Shown here: piece by piece, positions 9,335 through 18,989 of the stretch
Numbering within the stretch: position 1 is the stretch's first letter
Layout of the letters: every line of letters begins with the position of its first letter
Assembly (NCBI RefSeq): GCF_900492205.1
Contig: NZ_UEYQ01000007.1
Coordinates: 124,001-188,000, forward strand
Direction of reading: 5' to 3'
Source of the DNA: Ciceribacter sp. T2.26MG-112.2
Lineage (GTDB): Bacteria > Pseudomonadota > Alphaproteobacteria > Rhizobiales > Rhizobiaceae
DNA length: 64,000 nucleotides
The notes under the pieces: model-generated
What the model was told of the DNA's origin: nothing
What the model saw: the letters and a program-made list of their open reading frames with translations, nothing else
Database searches by the model: none
Translations under genes and position numbers: made by a program

Positions 9335-10738
9335 ATGAATGCCAATCTGAACCAGATCGCCGAGATGGACCGAAATTCTGTCCTCCACCCCTTCACGCAA
9401 CTCAAGGATTTTGCCAGCGGCAAGCTGGGCGATCCCACGATCGTCGAGACCGGCAAGGGTATCCGTATTCAGGATGCGCACGGAAACCAGTTCATCGACG
9501 GCTTTGCGGGGCTTTATTGCGTCAACGTCGGATATGGCCGGACCGAGGTCGCGGAAGCCATTTCCCGACAGGCCTATCGCCTCGCCTATTATCACTCCTA
9601 TGCGGCTCACACGACCGATGAACTTGCAATCCTCTCCGACCGCCTGGTCAGGATGGCGCCGGGCAAGATGAGCAAGGTCTTCTACGGCATGTCGGGTTCC
9701 GATGCGAACGAGACGCAGGCCAAGCTCGTCTGGTACTACAACAATCTTCGCGGCAAGCCGCTCAAGAAGAAGATCATTTCCCGGGAGCGGGGCTACCACG
9801 GATGCAGCGTCGTTTCGGGATCCATGACAGGAATGAGCTTCTATCATGACCATATGGACCTGCCGCGAGCGGGCATCCTGCATACCGGTGTCCCGCATCA
9901 TTATTGGGGCGCTGAAGCGGGCGAAACGGAGCTCGAATTCTCCAGGCGTCGTGCGAGCGAACTCGAAGAACTCATTCTGCGTGAAGATCCCGATACGATC
10001 GGCGCCTTCATCGCCGAACCTGTTCTGGGAACCGGTGGCATTACACCGCCGCCAGAGGGTTATTGGGAGGAGGTTCAGAAGGTTCTCCGGAAATACGACA
10101 TCCTGCTGATTGCTGATGAAGTCATCACCGGTTTCGGTCGCACTGGCTCGATGTTCGGATCGGAGCACTACGGCATCGAACCCGACCTCATTACCGTCGC
10201 CAAGGGCCTGACCTCCGCCTACTTCCCTCTCTCCGGCGCAATCGTCGGCGAGAAGGTCTACAAGGTCATGGAAGAAGGCGCCGATCGCGTCGGCGCCTTT
10301 TCCCATGGCTATACCTATTCGGGCCACCCAATCGGCGCGGCAGCTGCCAATGCGGTTCTCGACATCGTCGAGAAGGAAGATCTCCCGGGCAATGCCCACA
10401 AGGTCGGCGGCTATTTCCAGGCGCAGCTGAAGGAAAAGTTCGCGCAACTCCCGATTGTCGGCGAGGTTCGCGGTGTCGGCCTGATGGGTGCGATCGAGTT
10501 CGTGGCGGACCGCGAAAGGAAGACGCGTTTTTCCCCATCGCTTTCCGTGGGCGCGCGCGTCTCGAAGGCAGCCCGGAGCCGCGGGCTCATTGCGCGTGCG
10601 ATGCCGCACGGCGACATTTTAGGCTTTGCCCCTCCGCTCGTCACGACAAAGGAAGAGATCGACGAAATCGTCACTATCGCCGAATCCGCCGTACGCTCCG
10701 TCATGGATGAGCTGGTAAAGGCCGGCGAGAAGCTCTGA
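9335..10738 (+). CDS. doeD: Class III PLP aminotransferase, diaminobutyrate transaminase (DoeD)
   Basis: A 467-residue fold-type I aminotransferase. The PLP-binding Asp lies in LIADEVITGFGRTG (about Asp261) and the Schiff-base lysine in TVAKGLTSAY (about Lys290). ATG at 9335 is preferred over an in-frame start at 9317, because AAAGGA at 9320-9325 is correctly spaced for 9335 and would fall inside the longer version. In ectoine breakdown DoeD converts 2,4-diaminobutyrate to aspartate semialdehyde, which DoeC oxidises. The gene is followed by an 11-base-pair stem-loop that separates doeCD from enuR. Confidence 0.85.
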   Translation: MNANLNQIAEMDRNSVLHPFTQLKDFASGKLGDPTIVETGKGIRIQDAHGNQFIDGFAGLYCVNVGYGRTEVAEAISRQAYRLAYYHSYAAHTTDELAILSDRLVRMAPGKMSKVFYGMSGSDANETQAKLVWYYNNLRGKPLKKKIISRERGYHGCSVVSGSMTGMSFYHDHMDLPRAGILHTGVPHHYWGAEAGETELEFSRRRASELEELILREDPDTIGAFIAEPVLGTGGITPPPEGYWEEVQKVLRKYDILLIADEVITGFGRTGSMFGSEHYGIEPDLITVAKGLTSAYFPLSGAIVGEKVYKVMEEGADRVGAFSHGYTYSGHPIGAAAANAVLDIVEKEDLPGNAHKVGGYFQAQLKEKFAQLPIVGEVRGVGLMGAIEFVADRERKTRFSPSLSVGARVSKAARSRGLIARAMPHGDILGFAPPLVTTKEEIDEIVTIAESAVRSVMDELVKAGEKL

Positions 10739-10802
10739 CGAGCGCCGGGACAAGCCGGCCGGCCAGACCATACAGGCGACTGCTGGGGCCCAGGTCCGAA
10801 AG

Positions 10803-10828
10803 AATCTGAGGCGATTACGCCTCAGATT
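10803..10828 (+). terminator. Stem-loop terminator after doeD
   Basis: AATCTGAGGCG (10803-10813) and CGCCTCAGATT (10818-10828) form a perfect 11-base-pair stem with an ATTA loop, 65 bases after the doeD stop. No long U-tract follows, so termination efficiency is uncertain. It still separates doeCD from the enuR-eut-doe-ehu transcript. Confidence 0.6.
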
Positions 10829-10857
10829 GCTTATCGCTTCATTTTCTGTGGCGACAC

Positions 10858-12351
10858 GTGCATAATGTCATGAAATTTACGCCGATCAAGCGAGACAATT
10901 TCATGCGCCAGCAATCCAATCCCTTTAGTCGCGAACCGATATCCGTTGCCAAGCCGGTAGCTTGGCGACCTCAGCTCGCCAAGCAGAAGGGAGGCACGAA
11001 GCAGGCGGCCCTGACGGAACGTATCCTGGCGGATATCGACGCCGGCGTTCTCAAGCCCATGGATCGAATGCCAACGCATCGGGATCTGGCGCGCGACCTC
11101 GGGCTCTCCGTCCAGACCGTGAGCCTCTCCTACAAGGAGGCAGAACGTCTTGGATATCTGAGCGGAGAGATCGGGCGCGGCACCTTCGTCAAGGCACGTG
11201 TCACAGATCGGGCCGGTCGCATGATGCTCGATCACAGCACCAATGAGGTGCTCGATCTTTCCATCATCCGCGGCGTTTATCTAGACGTGCACGAGAGCGC
11301 ATCCCGCGACGTCCTTCGGGAACTTTCAGAAGGGGACAATGCGAGCTTCATGAGGCCCTGCCGCCCGATCGCGGGGCTGGATCGCCATCGGGAAACCGCC
11401 CGCAACTGGCTGCGAACACTGAACGTTGACGCGGCTGTCGAACGCATTCTCATCACCAATGGTGCCGCCCACGGCATCTTTCTCGCGTTGAGCTGTATCG
11501 TGCGGCCCGGCGACGTTGTGCTGTGCGAGAACCTGACCGACCATGGCATCATCGGGCTTTCGAACGTGCTCGGCTTTGCCCTGAAGGGCTTGCCGACGGA
11601 CGACGAAGGGATCTTGCCAGAAGCCCTGGCTGCTGCCTGTGCGGGCGGCGGAGTGCGCGCGCTGGTGCTCATTCCGACTCTGAACAACCCGACAAGCCAC
11701 GTGGCGGGTGCTGAACGACGGCGCGAAATTGCGGCGATCGCCGAGCAATACGGGGTCTTTGTCGTGGAGGACGAAGTGTATCGGCCGATGATCGAGGAAG
11801 ACCTGCCCTCGATCTGCGACATGATCCCGGACCTCGGCTTCTTCGTCACCAGCTTCACAAAGACCGTTCTTACCGGGCTGCGCGTAGGCTATCTCGTCGT
11901 GCCGCGCTCCTATTCCATCCGAGCAGCCTCCATCCTGCGTGTCACGAGTTGGAGCGGCACCTATCTCGCCGGCGAAATCGCAACCCGCTGGGTCGAGAAT
12001 GGCATGGCGCAGAACTTAGTCCGCATCCAGCGCGAGGAAGCGCGAAAGCGCCAGCAAGTGGCCGCCGATATTCTGGGCGATCATATCGCGTCGAGCCATC
12101 CGCTCTCGCTTTGTGCCTGGCTCAAGCTGCCCCCTCACTGGACCGAAGAGAGCCTCATCCGCTCGCTCGCCAATCAGAACGTCGCGGTCACTCCGTCGGA
12201 GCCTTTCATTGCCGGACCGGGCCATGGTGGCGGAATTCGTATCTGCCTGGGCGGACGCCTCAACGAGGTCAGTCTTGTCAAAGCATTGACGACCGTACGC
12301 CAAGCGTTCGAACAATTGCCACCGGTCTACGACATTGGTTCGATAGGCTGA
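10858..12351 (+). CDS. enuR: MocR/GntR-type PLP-dependent regulator of ectoine utilisation (EnuR)
   Basis: A chimeric regulator of about 497 residues: N-terminal GntR winged helix (about 45-115, MPTHRDLARDLGLSVQTV) joined to a class I aminotransferase-like domain. Its PLP lysine sits in SFTKTVLTGLRVGY (about Lys335). EnuR proteins bind PLP, and the ectoine breakdown product alpha-ADABA releases their repression of ectoine genes; placement directly before eutB-eutC-doeA-doeB-ehu supports this identity. The start is uncertain: GTG at 10858, ATG at 10870 or ATG at 10903 are all in frame and none has a strong ribosome site. Confidence 0.85.
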   Translation: MHNVMKFTPIKRDNFMRQQSNPFSREPISVAKPVAWRPQLAKQKGGTKQAALTERILADIDAGVLKPMDRMPTHRDLARDLGLSVQTVSLSYKEAERLGYLSGEIGRGTFVKARVTDRAGRMMLDHSTNEVLDLSIIRGVYLDVHESASRDVLRELSEGDNASFMRPCRPIAGLDRHRETARNWLRTLNVDAAVERILITNGAAHGIFLALSCIVRPGDVVLCENLTDHGIIGLSNVLGFALKGLPTDDEGILPEALAAACAGGGVRALVLIPTLNNPTSHVAGAERRREIAAIAEQYGVFVVEDEVYRPMIEEDLPSICDMIPDLGFFVTSFTKTVLTGLRVGYLVVPRSYSIRAASILRVTSWSGTYLAGEIATRWVENGMAQNLVRIQREEARKRQQVAADILGDHIASSHPLSLCAWLKLPPHWTEESLIRSLANQNVAVTPSEPFIAGPGHGGGIRICLGGRLNEVSLVKALTTVRQAFEQLPPVYDIGSIG

Positions 12352-12418
12352 GACAGTGGCACGCCATCATTGAATCATTACAATATAATAATTGACATGC
12401 TTTTGTTTCGCTCTCAAC

Positions 12419-13438
12419 ATGACAATCATGAAGCGCGAAAATATTCCCCGATTGACCGACACGGACATCCTGCCAGTGACCCTGGCGGACATTCGAAGGG
12501 CGTCGGCAAGAATAGATGGTCGCGTCGCGCGCACCCCACTTGTTCGCTCCAGCACACTGTCCGGCCTTGCTGGCCAGCCGGTGCATCTGAAGCTCGAAAC
12601 CCTTCAGCCTATCGGCGCTTTCAAGCTGCGCGGCGCGATGAATGCCATCCTCTCGCTCGACGACGCTTGCCGCCGACAGGGGCTCGTGACGGCATCCACC
12701 GGCAATCACGGGCGCGCGGTCGCCTATGCGGCAAGCGAGCTTGGGGTGCCGGCAATCATCTGCATGTCTTCGCTCGTTCCCGCCAACAAGGTCGACGCCA
12801 TCCGCGCCCTTGGTGCGGAGGTCCACATTGTCGGCGTCTCACAGGACGATGCCCAGGAAGAGGCCGAACGACTGGTTGTGGAACGAGGCCTGACCTCAAT
12901 TCCGCCTTTCGACAATGTGGACGTCGTCGCCGGTCAGGGCACGATCGGTCTCGAAATCATCAGCGACAGCCCGGATCTTGCCGCCGTACTGGTTCCCCTG
13001 TCCGGTGGTGGACTGGCTGGCGGCATTGCCGTCGCCGTAAAGGCCTTGCGTCCTCAGGCACGCCTCATCGGCATTTCCATGGAACGCGGCGCCGCCATGA
13101 ACGCCTCGATCACGGCCGGACGGCCAGTGGCGGTCCGCGAGGAGGAAACACTGGCCGATTCTCTTGGCGGCGGGGTTGGCCTGAAGAACCGCATCACTTT
13201 TGCGCTGTGCAGCTCGCTTCTCGATGACGTCATCCTCCTCAGTGAAGACGAAATCGCCCAAGGCATCCGCCATGCCTGGCACCAGGAGGCTTTGACGGTC
13301 GAAGGCGCCGGAGCGGTCGGCATCGCAGCCATCCTGGCGAAAAAGGTCGAGCTGCCAGGCCCCGCTGCGATCATCGTGTCGGGTGCAAACATTGATCCGA
13401 AGCTTCATCAGAGAATCCTGGAAGGAGCCGAGGCATGA
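12419..13438 (+). CDS. eutB: Hydroxyectoine utilisation dehydratase EutB
   Basis: A 339-residue fold-type II PLP enzyme of the threonine dehydratase group. The PLP lysine lies in PIGAFKLRGA (about Lys69), the phosphate-binding loop is SGGGLAGG, and STGNHG holds the cofactor ring. EutB acts in the hydroxyectoine branch of ectoine catabolism, probably removing the hydroxyl group as water or ammonia. ATG at 12419 or 12428 is the start. A TATAAT hexamer lies at 12384-12389 and TTGACA at 12392-12397, so a promoter in the 67-base spacer after enuR is possible but not resolved. Its stop overlaps the eutC start (ATGA). Confidence 0.86.
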   Translation: MTIMKRENIPRLTDTDILPVTLADIRRASARIDGRVARTPLVRSSTLSGLAGQPVHLKLETLQPIGAFKLRGAMNAILSLDDACRRQGLVTASTGNHGRAVAYAASELGVPAIICMSSLVPANKVDAIRALGAEVHIVGVSQDDAQEEAERLVVERGLTSIPPFDNVDVVAGQGTIGLEIISDSPDLAAVLVPLSGGGLAGGIAVAVKALRPQARLIGISMERGAAMNASITAGRPVAVREEETLADSLGGGVGLKNRITFALCSSLLDDVILLSEDEIAQGIRHAWHQEALTVEGAGAVGIAAILAKKVELPGPAAIIVSGANIDPKLHQRILEGAEA

Positions 13439-14448
13439 GCCGCATCAGCATCCTGACGGAAAGCGATCTCCGTTCCATCGTTCAGCTGGACAAATCCGCT
13501 GTCGATTGTGTCGAGCAAGCATTTGCAGCGCTGGCCACCAAGGCCGTGGCCATGCCGCCGATCCTGCGGCTCGACATCCCCGAATTTCGCGGCGAAGTCG
13601 ACGTCAAGACGGCTTATGTGCCAGGCTTTGATGGTTTCGCGATCAAGGTCAGCCCCGGCTTCTTCGACAATCCCAGGCTCGGTCTTCCCAGCCTCAACGG
13701 ACTGATGATCCTCTTCAGCGCCAGGACGGGACTGGTTGAAGCACTTCTGCTCGACAATGGTTATCTCACCGATGTGCGCACGGCGGCGGCCGGAGCGGTT
13801 GCAGCGCGCCACCTGTCACGGAACGACTCCTCTCTCGCTGCAATTTTCGGCGCTGGCATGCAGGCGCGCCTGCAGCTTGAGGCCCTCATGCTGGTTCGCC
13901 CACTGAAATCAGCACGCATCTGGGCACGCGCTCATGCAAAGGCAAGCAGACTGGCCGCTGAATTGACCCGGAAATTTGGCATCGAGGTCTCGGCCGTAGC
14001 CGACCCGCGGGATGCCGTGAGAAACGCGGATATCATCGTCACGACGACACCTGCCGAAAACCCCCTTCTGATGGTCGACTGGTTGGAACCCGGCCAACAT
14101 CTGACGGCGATGGGATCCGATGCGGAACACAAGAACGAAATTGATCCTGCCGTTTTCGCCAAGGCCAGATACGTCGCCGATCGCATCACTCAGACGCGCG
14201 TTCTCGGCGAGCTGCATCACGCTATCAAGGCTGGAGCGGCAATGGCAGACCAGCATTTCGACGAGTTGGGTGCCGTCGTCGCCGGCAAGGCACCCGGGCG
14301 ATCAAGCGCCGACGAGATAACCTTCGCAGACCTGACAGGCACGGGCGTGCAGGATACCGCCATTGCCAATCTGGCCGTCAGCCGAGCGCGGGACGCCGGA
14401 TACGGACAGACAGTCGACAACAAAATAGACAAGGGAGACGCCGCGTGA
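13435..14448 (+). CDS. eutC: Ornithine cyclodeaminase-family protein EutC
   Basis: A 337-residue member of the ornithine cyclodeaminase/mu-crystallin family: FAIKVSPGFFDNP in the substrate half, DVRTAAAGAVAARHL, and an NAD-binding loop FGAGMQARLQL. EutC is the partner of EutB in hydroxyectoine use and is thought to complete conversion of the hydroxylated intermediate into the common ectoine route. The gene overlaps eutB upstream and doeA downstream by four bases each, so it is tightly coupled in one transcript. The biochemical role is known only in outline for the family. Confidence 0.86.
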   Translation: MSRISILTESDLRSIVQLDKSAVDCVEQAFAALATKAVAMPPILRLDIPEFRGEVDVKTAYVPGFDGFAIKVSPGFFDNPRLGLPSLNGLMILFSARTGLVEALLLDNGYLTDVRTAAAGAVAARHLSRNDSSLAAIFGAGMQARLQLEALMLVRPLKSARIWARAHAKASRLAAELTRKFGIEVSAVADPRDAVRNADIIVTTTPAENPLLMVDWLEPGQHLTAMGSDAEHKNEIDPAVFAKARYVADRITQTRVLGELHHAIKAGAAMADQHFDELGAVVAGKAPGRSSADEITFADLTGTGVQDTAIANLAVSRARDAGYGQTVDNKIDKGDAA

Positions 14449-15623
14449 GCGTGACGCTGAACTTTACGCGCGAGGAGTATGCCGAGCGCCTTTCCAAAAC
14501 CCGTCAGGCCATGGAGGCTGCGGGGATCGATCTTCTGATCGTCACCGACCCGTCCAACATGCATTGGCTGACGGGCTATGATGGCTGGTCCTTCTATGTG
14601 CATCAATGCGTGCTGGTTCCCCCGAGCGGAGAACCTATCTGGTACGGCCGCAAGCAGGATGCAAATGGTGCCAAGCGCACCGCCTACCTCGACCACGCCA
14701 ACATCTTCGGTTACCCGGATCACTACGTGCAGTCGACCGAGCGCCATCCCATGGATCTGCTCTCGCAGATCATCGATGAGCGCAAATGGTCGAACCTCAC
14801 GGTCGGCGTAGAGATGGACAACTACTACTTCTCCGCCGCGGCTTTCGCTTCACTTCAAAAGCACCTGCCCAATGCCCGCTTCAAGGATGCAGCCGGCCTC
14901 GTCAACTGGCAGCGCTCCATCAAGAGCCTGACCGAGCTCGACTACATGCGCAAGGCCGGCAAGATCGTCGAGTTGATGCACAAGCGGATCGTCGATGTTG
15001 TCGAGCCCGGCATGCGCAAGTGCGACCTCGTCGCCGAGATCTATGACGCCGGCATTCGCGGGACGTCGGAATTCGGCGGTGATTATCCAGCGATCGTACC
15101 GCTCCTGCCATCCGGTGCAGACGCTTCCGCGCCCCATCTGACATGGGATGACAAACCCTTGCGCCTGGGCGAAGGGACCTTCTTCGAGATCGCCGGCGCC
15201 TACAAACGCTACCATTGCCCCCTCTCCCGTACGGTCTTTCTGGGCAAGCCGACACAGGCATTTCTCGATGCAGAGAAGGCGACGCTCGAAGGCATGGAAG
15301 CGGGATTGGCCGCCGCCAGACCCGGCAACACGTGCGAAGACATCGCCAACGCCTTCTTTGCCGTGCTGAAGAAGTACGGAATCATCAAGGACAACCGGAC
15401 CGGCTATCCCATTGGTCTTTCCTATCCGCCGGATTGGGGCGAACGCACCATGAGCCTGCGCCCCGGCGATCGCACCGAGCTGAAGCCTGGCATGACCTTC
15501 CATTTCATGACCGGCCTCTGGCTGGAGGACATGGGGCTGGAAATCACAGAAAGCATCGCGATTACCGAAACCGGTGTCGAATGCCTTTCGAATGTTCCAC
15601 GCCAGCTGTTCGTGAAGGGCTGA
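14445..15623 (+). CDS. doeA: Ectoine hydrolase DoeA (M24 peptidase-like)
   Basis: A 392-residue pita-bread-fold hydrolase related to creatinase and prolidase. It has an N-terminal creatinase-like domain (to about residue 165) and a C-terminal M24 catalytic domain. In ectoine degraders DoeA (EutD) opens the ectoine ring to N-acetyl-2,4-diaminobutyrate. The protein is collinear with the family and its neighbours doeB and ehu confirm the pathway. Its GTG start overlaps the eutC stop, and doeB begins five bases after the stop. Confidence 0.9.
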   Translation: MSVTLNFTREEYAERLSKTRQAMEAAGIDLLIVTDPSNMHWLTGYDGWSFYVHQCVLVPPSGEPIWYGRKQDANGAKRTAYLDHANIFGYPDHYVQSTERHPMDLLSQIIDERKWSNLTVGVEMDNYYFSAAAFASLQKHLPNARFKDAAGLVNWQRSIKSLTELDYMRKAGKIVELMHKRIVDVVEPGMRKCDLVAEIYDAGIRGTSEFGGDYPAIVPLLPSGADASAPHLTWDDKPLRLGEGTFFEIAGAYKRYHCPLSRTVFLGKPTQAFLDAEKATLEGMEAGLAAARPGNTCEDIANAFFAVLKKYGIIKDNRTGYPIGLSYPPDWGERTMSLRPGDRTELKPGMTFHFMTGLWLEDMGLEITESIAITETGVECLSNVPRQLFVKG

Positions 15624-15627
15624 CACC

Positions 15628-16647
15628 ATGTTGACCGCCCTACCCCGCCCGTCGCCGATCACGCCTTCCGTCGACTTCAGCGCGAAGGGCGTGCAGCACG
15701 GTCATCTGCGACTGCCCTATAGCCGCGACGACAGCGCCTGGGGTTCGGTAATGATCCCGATCTGCGTCATCGCCAACGGGCAAGGGCCGACCGCCCTGCT
15801 CACGGGAGCCAATCATGGCGACGAATATGAGGGACCGGCAGCTCTCTTCGAATTGGCGCAGACGCTTGATCCGGCTGAGGTAAACGGCCGTGTCATCATT
15901 GTTCCCGCGCTCAATTATCCAGCCTTTCGTGCCGGCACACGCACCTCGCCGATCGATCGCGGAAATCTCAATCGCAGCTTTCCAGGTCGACCCGACGGAT
16001 CGGTGACGGAAAAGATCGCCGACTACGTGACCCGCTATCTGGCACCCCTCGCCGACTTCGTCCTCGATTTCCACTCTGGCGGTAAGACGCTCGACTTCCT
16101 GCCTTATGCCGCGGCCCACGAACTGCCGGACAAGTACCAGGAAGCGCGCTGCTTTGACGCCGTGGCGGCTTTTGCCGCACCTTACGCGATGAAGATGTTG
16201 GAGATCGATGCGGTCGGGATGCTCGACACGACCGTCGAAGACATGGGTAAGGTGTTCGTCACCACGGAACTGGGCGGGGCCGGCACGGCAAGTGCTGCCT
16301 CCATCCAGATCGCCCGCAAGGGCAGCATCAACCTGCTACGCCATGCAGGCATCCTGCACGGCGCTCCAGATGTTCAGCCGACCCAGTGGCTGGACATGCC
16401 GTCGGACGACTGCTTCGCCTTCGCCGAGGATGATGGTCTCGTCGCCTTTGTGCGTGACCTTGGCGAACCGGTCAAAGCTGGCGAAACCATTGCTCGCATC
16501 TATCCCGTCGGCAAGACCGGTCTTACGCCGGTCGACTATCGAGCCGCCATGGATGGCGTGCTTGCAGCACGTCACGTGCCCGGCCTGATCAAGGCCGGCG
16601 ACTGCCTTTCCGTAATCGCTACGATTACGGGAGAACCTGGCCGGTAA
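15628..16647 (+). CDS. doeB: N-alpha-acetyl-L-2,4-diaminobutyrate deacetylase DoeB
   Basis: A 339-residue zinc hydrolase of the succinylglutamate desuccinylase/aspartoacylase family. Zinc ligands are visible in GANHGDEYEGP (His and Glu) and LDFHSGG (His). DoeB (EutE) removes the acetyl group from the DoeA product, giving diaminobutyrate for DoeD. It has the usual family length and directly follows doeA. A 58-base spacer leads to ehuB, so enzymes and importer are probably one transcript. Confidence 0.9.
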   Translation: MLTALPRPSPITPSVDFSAKGVQHGHLRLPYSRDDSAWGSVMIPICVIANGQGPTALLTGANHGDEYEGPAALFELAQTLDPAEVNGRVIIVPALNYPAFRAGTRTSPIDRGNLNRSFPGRPDGSVTEKIADYVTRYLAPLADFVLDFHSGGKTLDFLPYAAAHELPDKYQEARCFDAVAAFAAPYAMKMLEIDAVGMLDTTVEDMGKVFVTTELGGAGTASAASIQIARKGSINLLRHAGILHGAPDVQPTQWLDMPSDDCFAFAEDDGLVAFVRDLGEPVKAGETIARIYPVGKTGLTPVDYRAAMDGVLAARHVPGLIKAGDCLSVIATITGEPGR

Positions 16648-16705
16648 AGAACGCCACAAGATCCGAAATGGACAGGCAAAAACAATGAACCAGAGGAGAA
16701 TTCAA

Positions 16706-17557
16706 ATGCACATCACCAAGATCACGGGGCTTTCCGCTCTCGCACTGATCGCATCGATCACATCAGCAGGAGCCCTCACCCTCGAAGAGGTCAAGGAGCA
16801 GGGCTACATCCGTGCGGCCACGGCCAACGAAGTGCCCTACTCCTATATGCAGCCGGACGGCACCTCCGCCGGCATCGGTCCAGATGTCGCAAACGCGGTG
16901 TTGAAGAGTATCGGGATTGAAGAGGTCAACTGGACAGTCACGCCCTTTGGCACGCTCATTCCGGGCCTCAAGGCCCGCCGTTTCGATTTCGCCGCTGCCG
17001 AGCAGAACATCTCGCCCGAACGCTGCAAGCAGGTCTCCTTCACCGAGCCGAACTCGTCCTATGGTGAAGGACTTCTGGTGAAGAAGGGCAACCCGAAGGG
17101 CCTGACCACCTATGCCGACATCGCCAAGGACCCGTCGCTGAAGGTCGCCGTCGTATCCGGTGCGAACAATGTCGACTTTCTTCGGGCAGTCGGCGTCAAG
17201 GACGACCAGATCGTCTTCATTCCGGCCAATGCCGATGCGATCCCGACGGTAGAAAGCCGCGTGGATGCCTATGCCGCCACCGAGTTGACCGTTTCGGCGC
17301 TGGCCAAGGATCAGGCGAATGTCGAGCAGGTCGCCCCTTTCGAAGACCCGATCGTCAATGATGCACCGGTTCGCAACTATGGCGGCTTTGCATTCCGGCC
17401 GGAAGACCAGGAATTGCGCGATGCCTTCAACGCTGCCCTTGTCGAGTTCCGCAAGACGGACGAGTACAAGGCGATCCTTGCGAAATATGGCGTTTCCGAA
17501 GCGAGCATCGCGGCAGCTGCGGCAAAGAACGTGGCCGATCTTTGCACCGGCAAGTAA
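16706..17557 (+). CDS. ehuB: Ectoine/hydroxyectoine-binding protein EhuB
   Basis: A 283-residue periplasmic binding protein of the polar amino acid class (SBP_bac_3). ATG at 16706 is preceded by GAGGAG at an eight-base spacing; an earlier in-frame ATG at 16685 lacks such a site and would spoil the signal peptide. Signal residues 1-24 end near SAGA. EhuB of Sinorhizobium binds ectoine and hydroxyectoine through stacked aromatic residues; the call here rests on gene order with doeA/doeB and on length. A strong stem-loop follows at 17563-17590. Confidence 0.9.
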   Translation: MHITKITGLSALALIASITSAGALTLEEVKEQGYIRAATANEVPYSYMQPDGTSAGIGPDVANAVLKSIGIEEVNWTVTPFGTLIPGLKARRFDFAAAEQNISPERCKQVSFTEPNSSYGEGLLVKKGNPKGLTTYADIAKDPSLKVAVVSGANNVDFLRAVGVKDDQIVFIPANADAIPTVESRVDAYAATELTVSALAKDQANVEQVAPFEDPIVNDAPVRNYGGFAFRPEDQELRDAFNAALVEFRKTDEYKAILAKYGVSEASIAAAAAKNVADLCTGK

Positions 17558-17562
17558 CGGTA

Positions 17563-17590
17563 ATGGCGCCCGGTCAATACCGGGCGCCAT
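17563..17590 (+). promoter_or_regulatory. Perfect 12-bp stem-loop between ehuB and ehuC
   Basis: ATGGCGCCCGGT (17563-17574) and ACCGGGCGCCAT (17579-17590) pair perfectly around a CAAT loop, six bases after the ehuB stop; AAAA follows rather than a U-tract. Such structures after binding-protein genes usually protect the upstream mRNA or attenuate transcription, giving more binding protein than permease. Confidence 0.7.
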
Positions 17591-17617
17591 AAAACCTGAA
17601 ACCGGGAGAGTTCACGG

Positions 17618-18283
17618 ATGGATTGGACAGCCTATCTGCCTATGCTCTGGAAAGGCGCGACCGTCACGATGACGATCACACTCGCGGCGATTGCCGTCGG
17701 AGTGGCACTCGCCTTCTTCTTCGGCATCTTGCGTGTCGAGGGCGGTGCGATCCTGTCCAGGATAGCGCTTTGTTATACGGAGGTGTTTCGCGGCACCTCG
17801 CTCTTCGTTCAGCTTTTCTGGTTTTATTACGCTCTGCCCTTGGTCGGCCTCAGTTTCGAGCCGATCGCGACAGGCATTCTCGTACTGGCTGCGCATGTTG
17901 GCGGCTATGGCGCCGAGATCGTTCGAGGTGCGCTTTCCTCCGTCTCCCCGCAGCAACTGGAAGCCGCGCGCGCATTGAATTTCAACCGGTTCCAGACGCT
18001 GTTTCGGATTTCATTGCCCCAGGCAGTCGTCGAGATGATGCCCGCTTTCGGCAATCTGGCCATCGAGACGCTCAAGCTCTCCTCCCTCGTCTCGCTGATT
18101 TCCATCGCGGATCTGACATTCGCGGCCCAGTCGATCCGCAACCTGACCCTTGACAGCACAAGCATCTACTCGATCACGCTCGTCTGCTATTTCGCGATGT
18201 CGCTGGTATTGATGATCGCAATCAAGGGGATCGAATACTTCGTGCGACGCGGTGACGTCATGCCGCGTCCGGGCCAATCGTGA
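17618..18283 (+). CDS. ehuC: Ectoine/hydroxyectoine ABC transporter permease EhuC
   Basis: A 221-residue polar-amino-acid-type permease with five predicted membrane segments. The hallmarks are TEVFRGTSLFVQLFWFYYALP near residues 49-69 and the EAA-like loop QQLEAARALNFNRFQ that meets EhuA. It starts at ATG 17618 after GGGAGAG. With EhuD it forms the heteromeric channel for ectoine. The next gene begins 13 bases after its stop. Confidence 0.9.
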   Translation: MDWTAYLPMLWKGATVTMTITLAAIAVGVALAFFFGILRVEGGAILSRIALCYTEVFRGTSLFVQLFWFYYALPLVGLSFEPIATGILVLAAHVGGYGAEIVRGALSSVSPQQLEAARALNFNRFQTLFRISLPQAVVEMMPAFGNLAIETLKLSSLVSLISIADLTFAAQSIRNLTLDSTSIYSITLVCYFAMSLVLMIAIKGIEYFVRRGDVMPRPGQS

Positions 18284-18296
18284 GGAGCCGGCTTCC

Positions 18297-18989
18297 ATGA
18301 TGTATGGTTATGAATGGGACACCACGACCTGGCTCACCTACACGATCTCGATCCTGCCGATCATCCTAATCGGCCTGACCGTGACGTTGAAGGCAGCGGC
18401 TGCTGGCTTCGCCATTGCGCTCTCACTCGGGCTGGCCTTCGCCCTGCTGCGCCGTAGCCGGGTCAAGGCGATCTCCTGGACGACCGCCTTTGTCGTCGAG
18501 TTTCTCCGCGACACCCCACTTCTGGTGCAACTCTTTTTCCTCTATTACGTGCTTCCCGAGTTCGGCATCGTCCTGCCGGCCTTTCTCACAGGCGCATTGG
18601 CGCTAGGATTGCAGTACGCAGCCTACACCTCGGAAGTCTATCGCGGCGGCATAGAGGCCGTGCACCGCGGTCAATGGGAGGCAGCAACCGCACTCAATCT
18701 GACGCGCATGCAAGCCTATCGAGACATCATCCTCCCCCAGGCCGTCCCGCGCATCGTGCCGGCGATGGGCAACTATATGGTTGCGATGATCAAGGAAACG
18801 CCCATTCTTTCCGTCGTCACCGTTCTCGAGATGATGGGCCTCGCCAACATGATCGGCGAACGCACGTTCGAATACCTCGTGCCGCTGACGCTTGTCGGCC
18901 TCATCTTCCTCCTCCTGACGTTGATCTGCTCGGCAGGCCTCCATCGCCTGCAGAAAGCTCTTCCAAAAGCAGGGATACCCATGCGATGA
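18297..18989 (+). CDS. ehuD: Ectoine/hydroxyectoine ABC transporter permease EhuD
   Basis: A 230-residue polar-amino-acid-type permease. It shows [21 protein letters not shown] and the ATPase-contact loop [14 protein letters not shown]. The start at 18297 (MMYGYEWD) was chosen because GAGGAG at 18282-18287 is well spaced; the in-frame ATG at 18252 lies inside ehuC. Its TGA overlaps the ehuA ATG. Confidence 0.9.
   Translation: MMYGYEWDTTTWLTYTISILPIILIGLTVTLKAAAAGFAIALSLGLAFALLRRSRVKAISWTTAFVVEFLRDTPLLVQLFFLYYVLPEFGIVLPAFLTGALALGLQYAAYTSEVYRGGIEAVHRGQWEAATALNLTRMQAYRDIILPQAVPRIVPAMGNYMVAMIKETPILSVVTVLEMMGLANMIGERTFEYLVPLTLVGLIFLLLTLICSAGLHRLQKALPKAGIPMR

Noticed and set aside
9116-10609. 497-codon open frame on the minus strand opposite doeD
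   Set aside because: It is fully antisense to a well supported aminotransferase, has no family motif, and is a product of high GC codon use.
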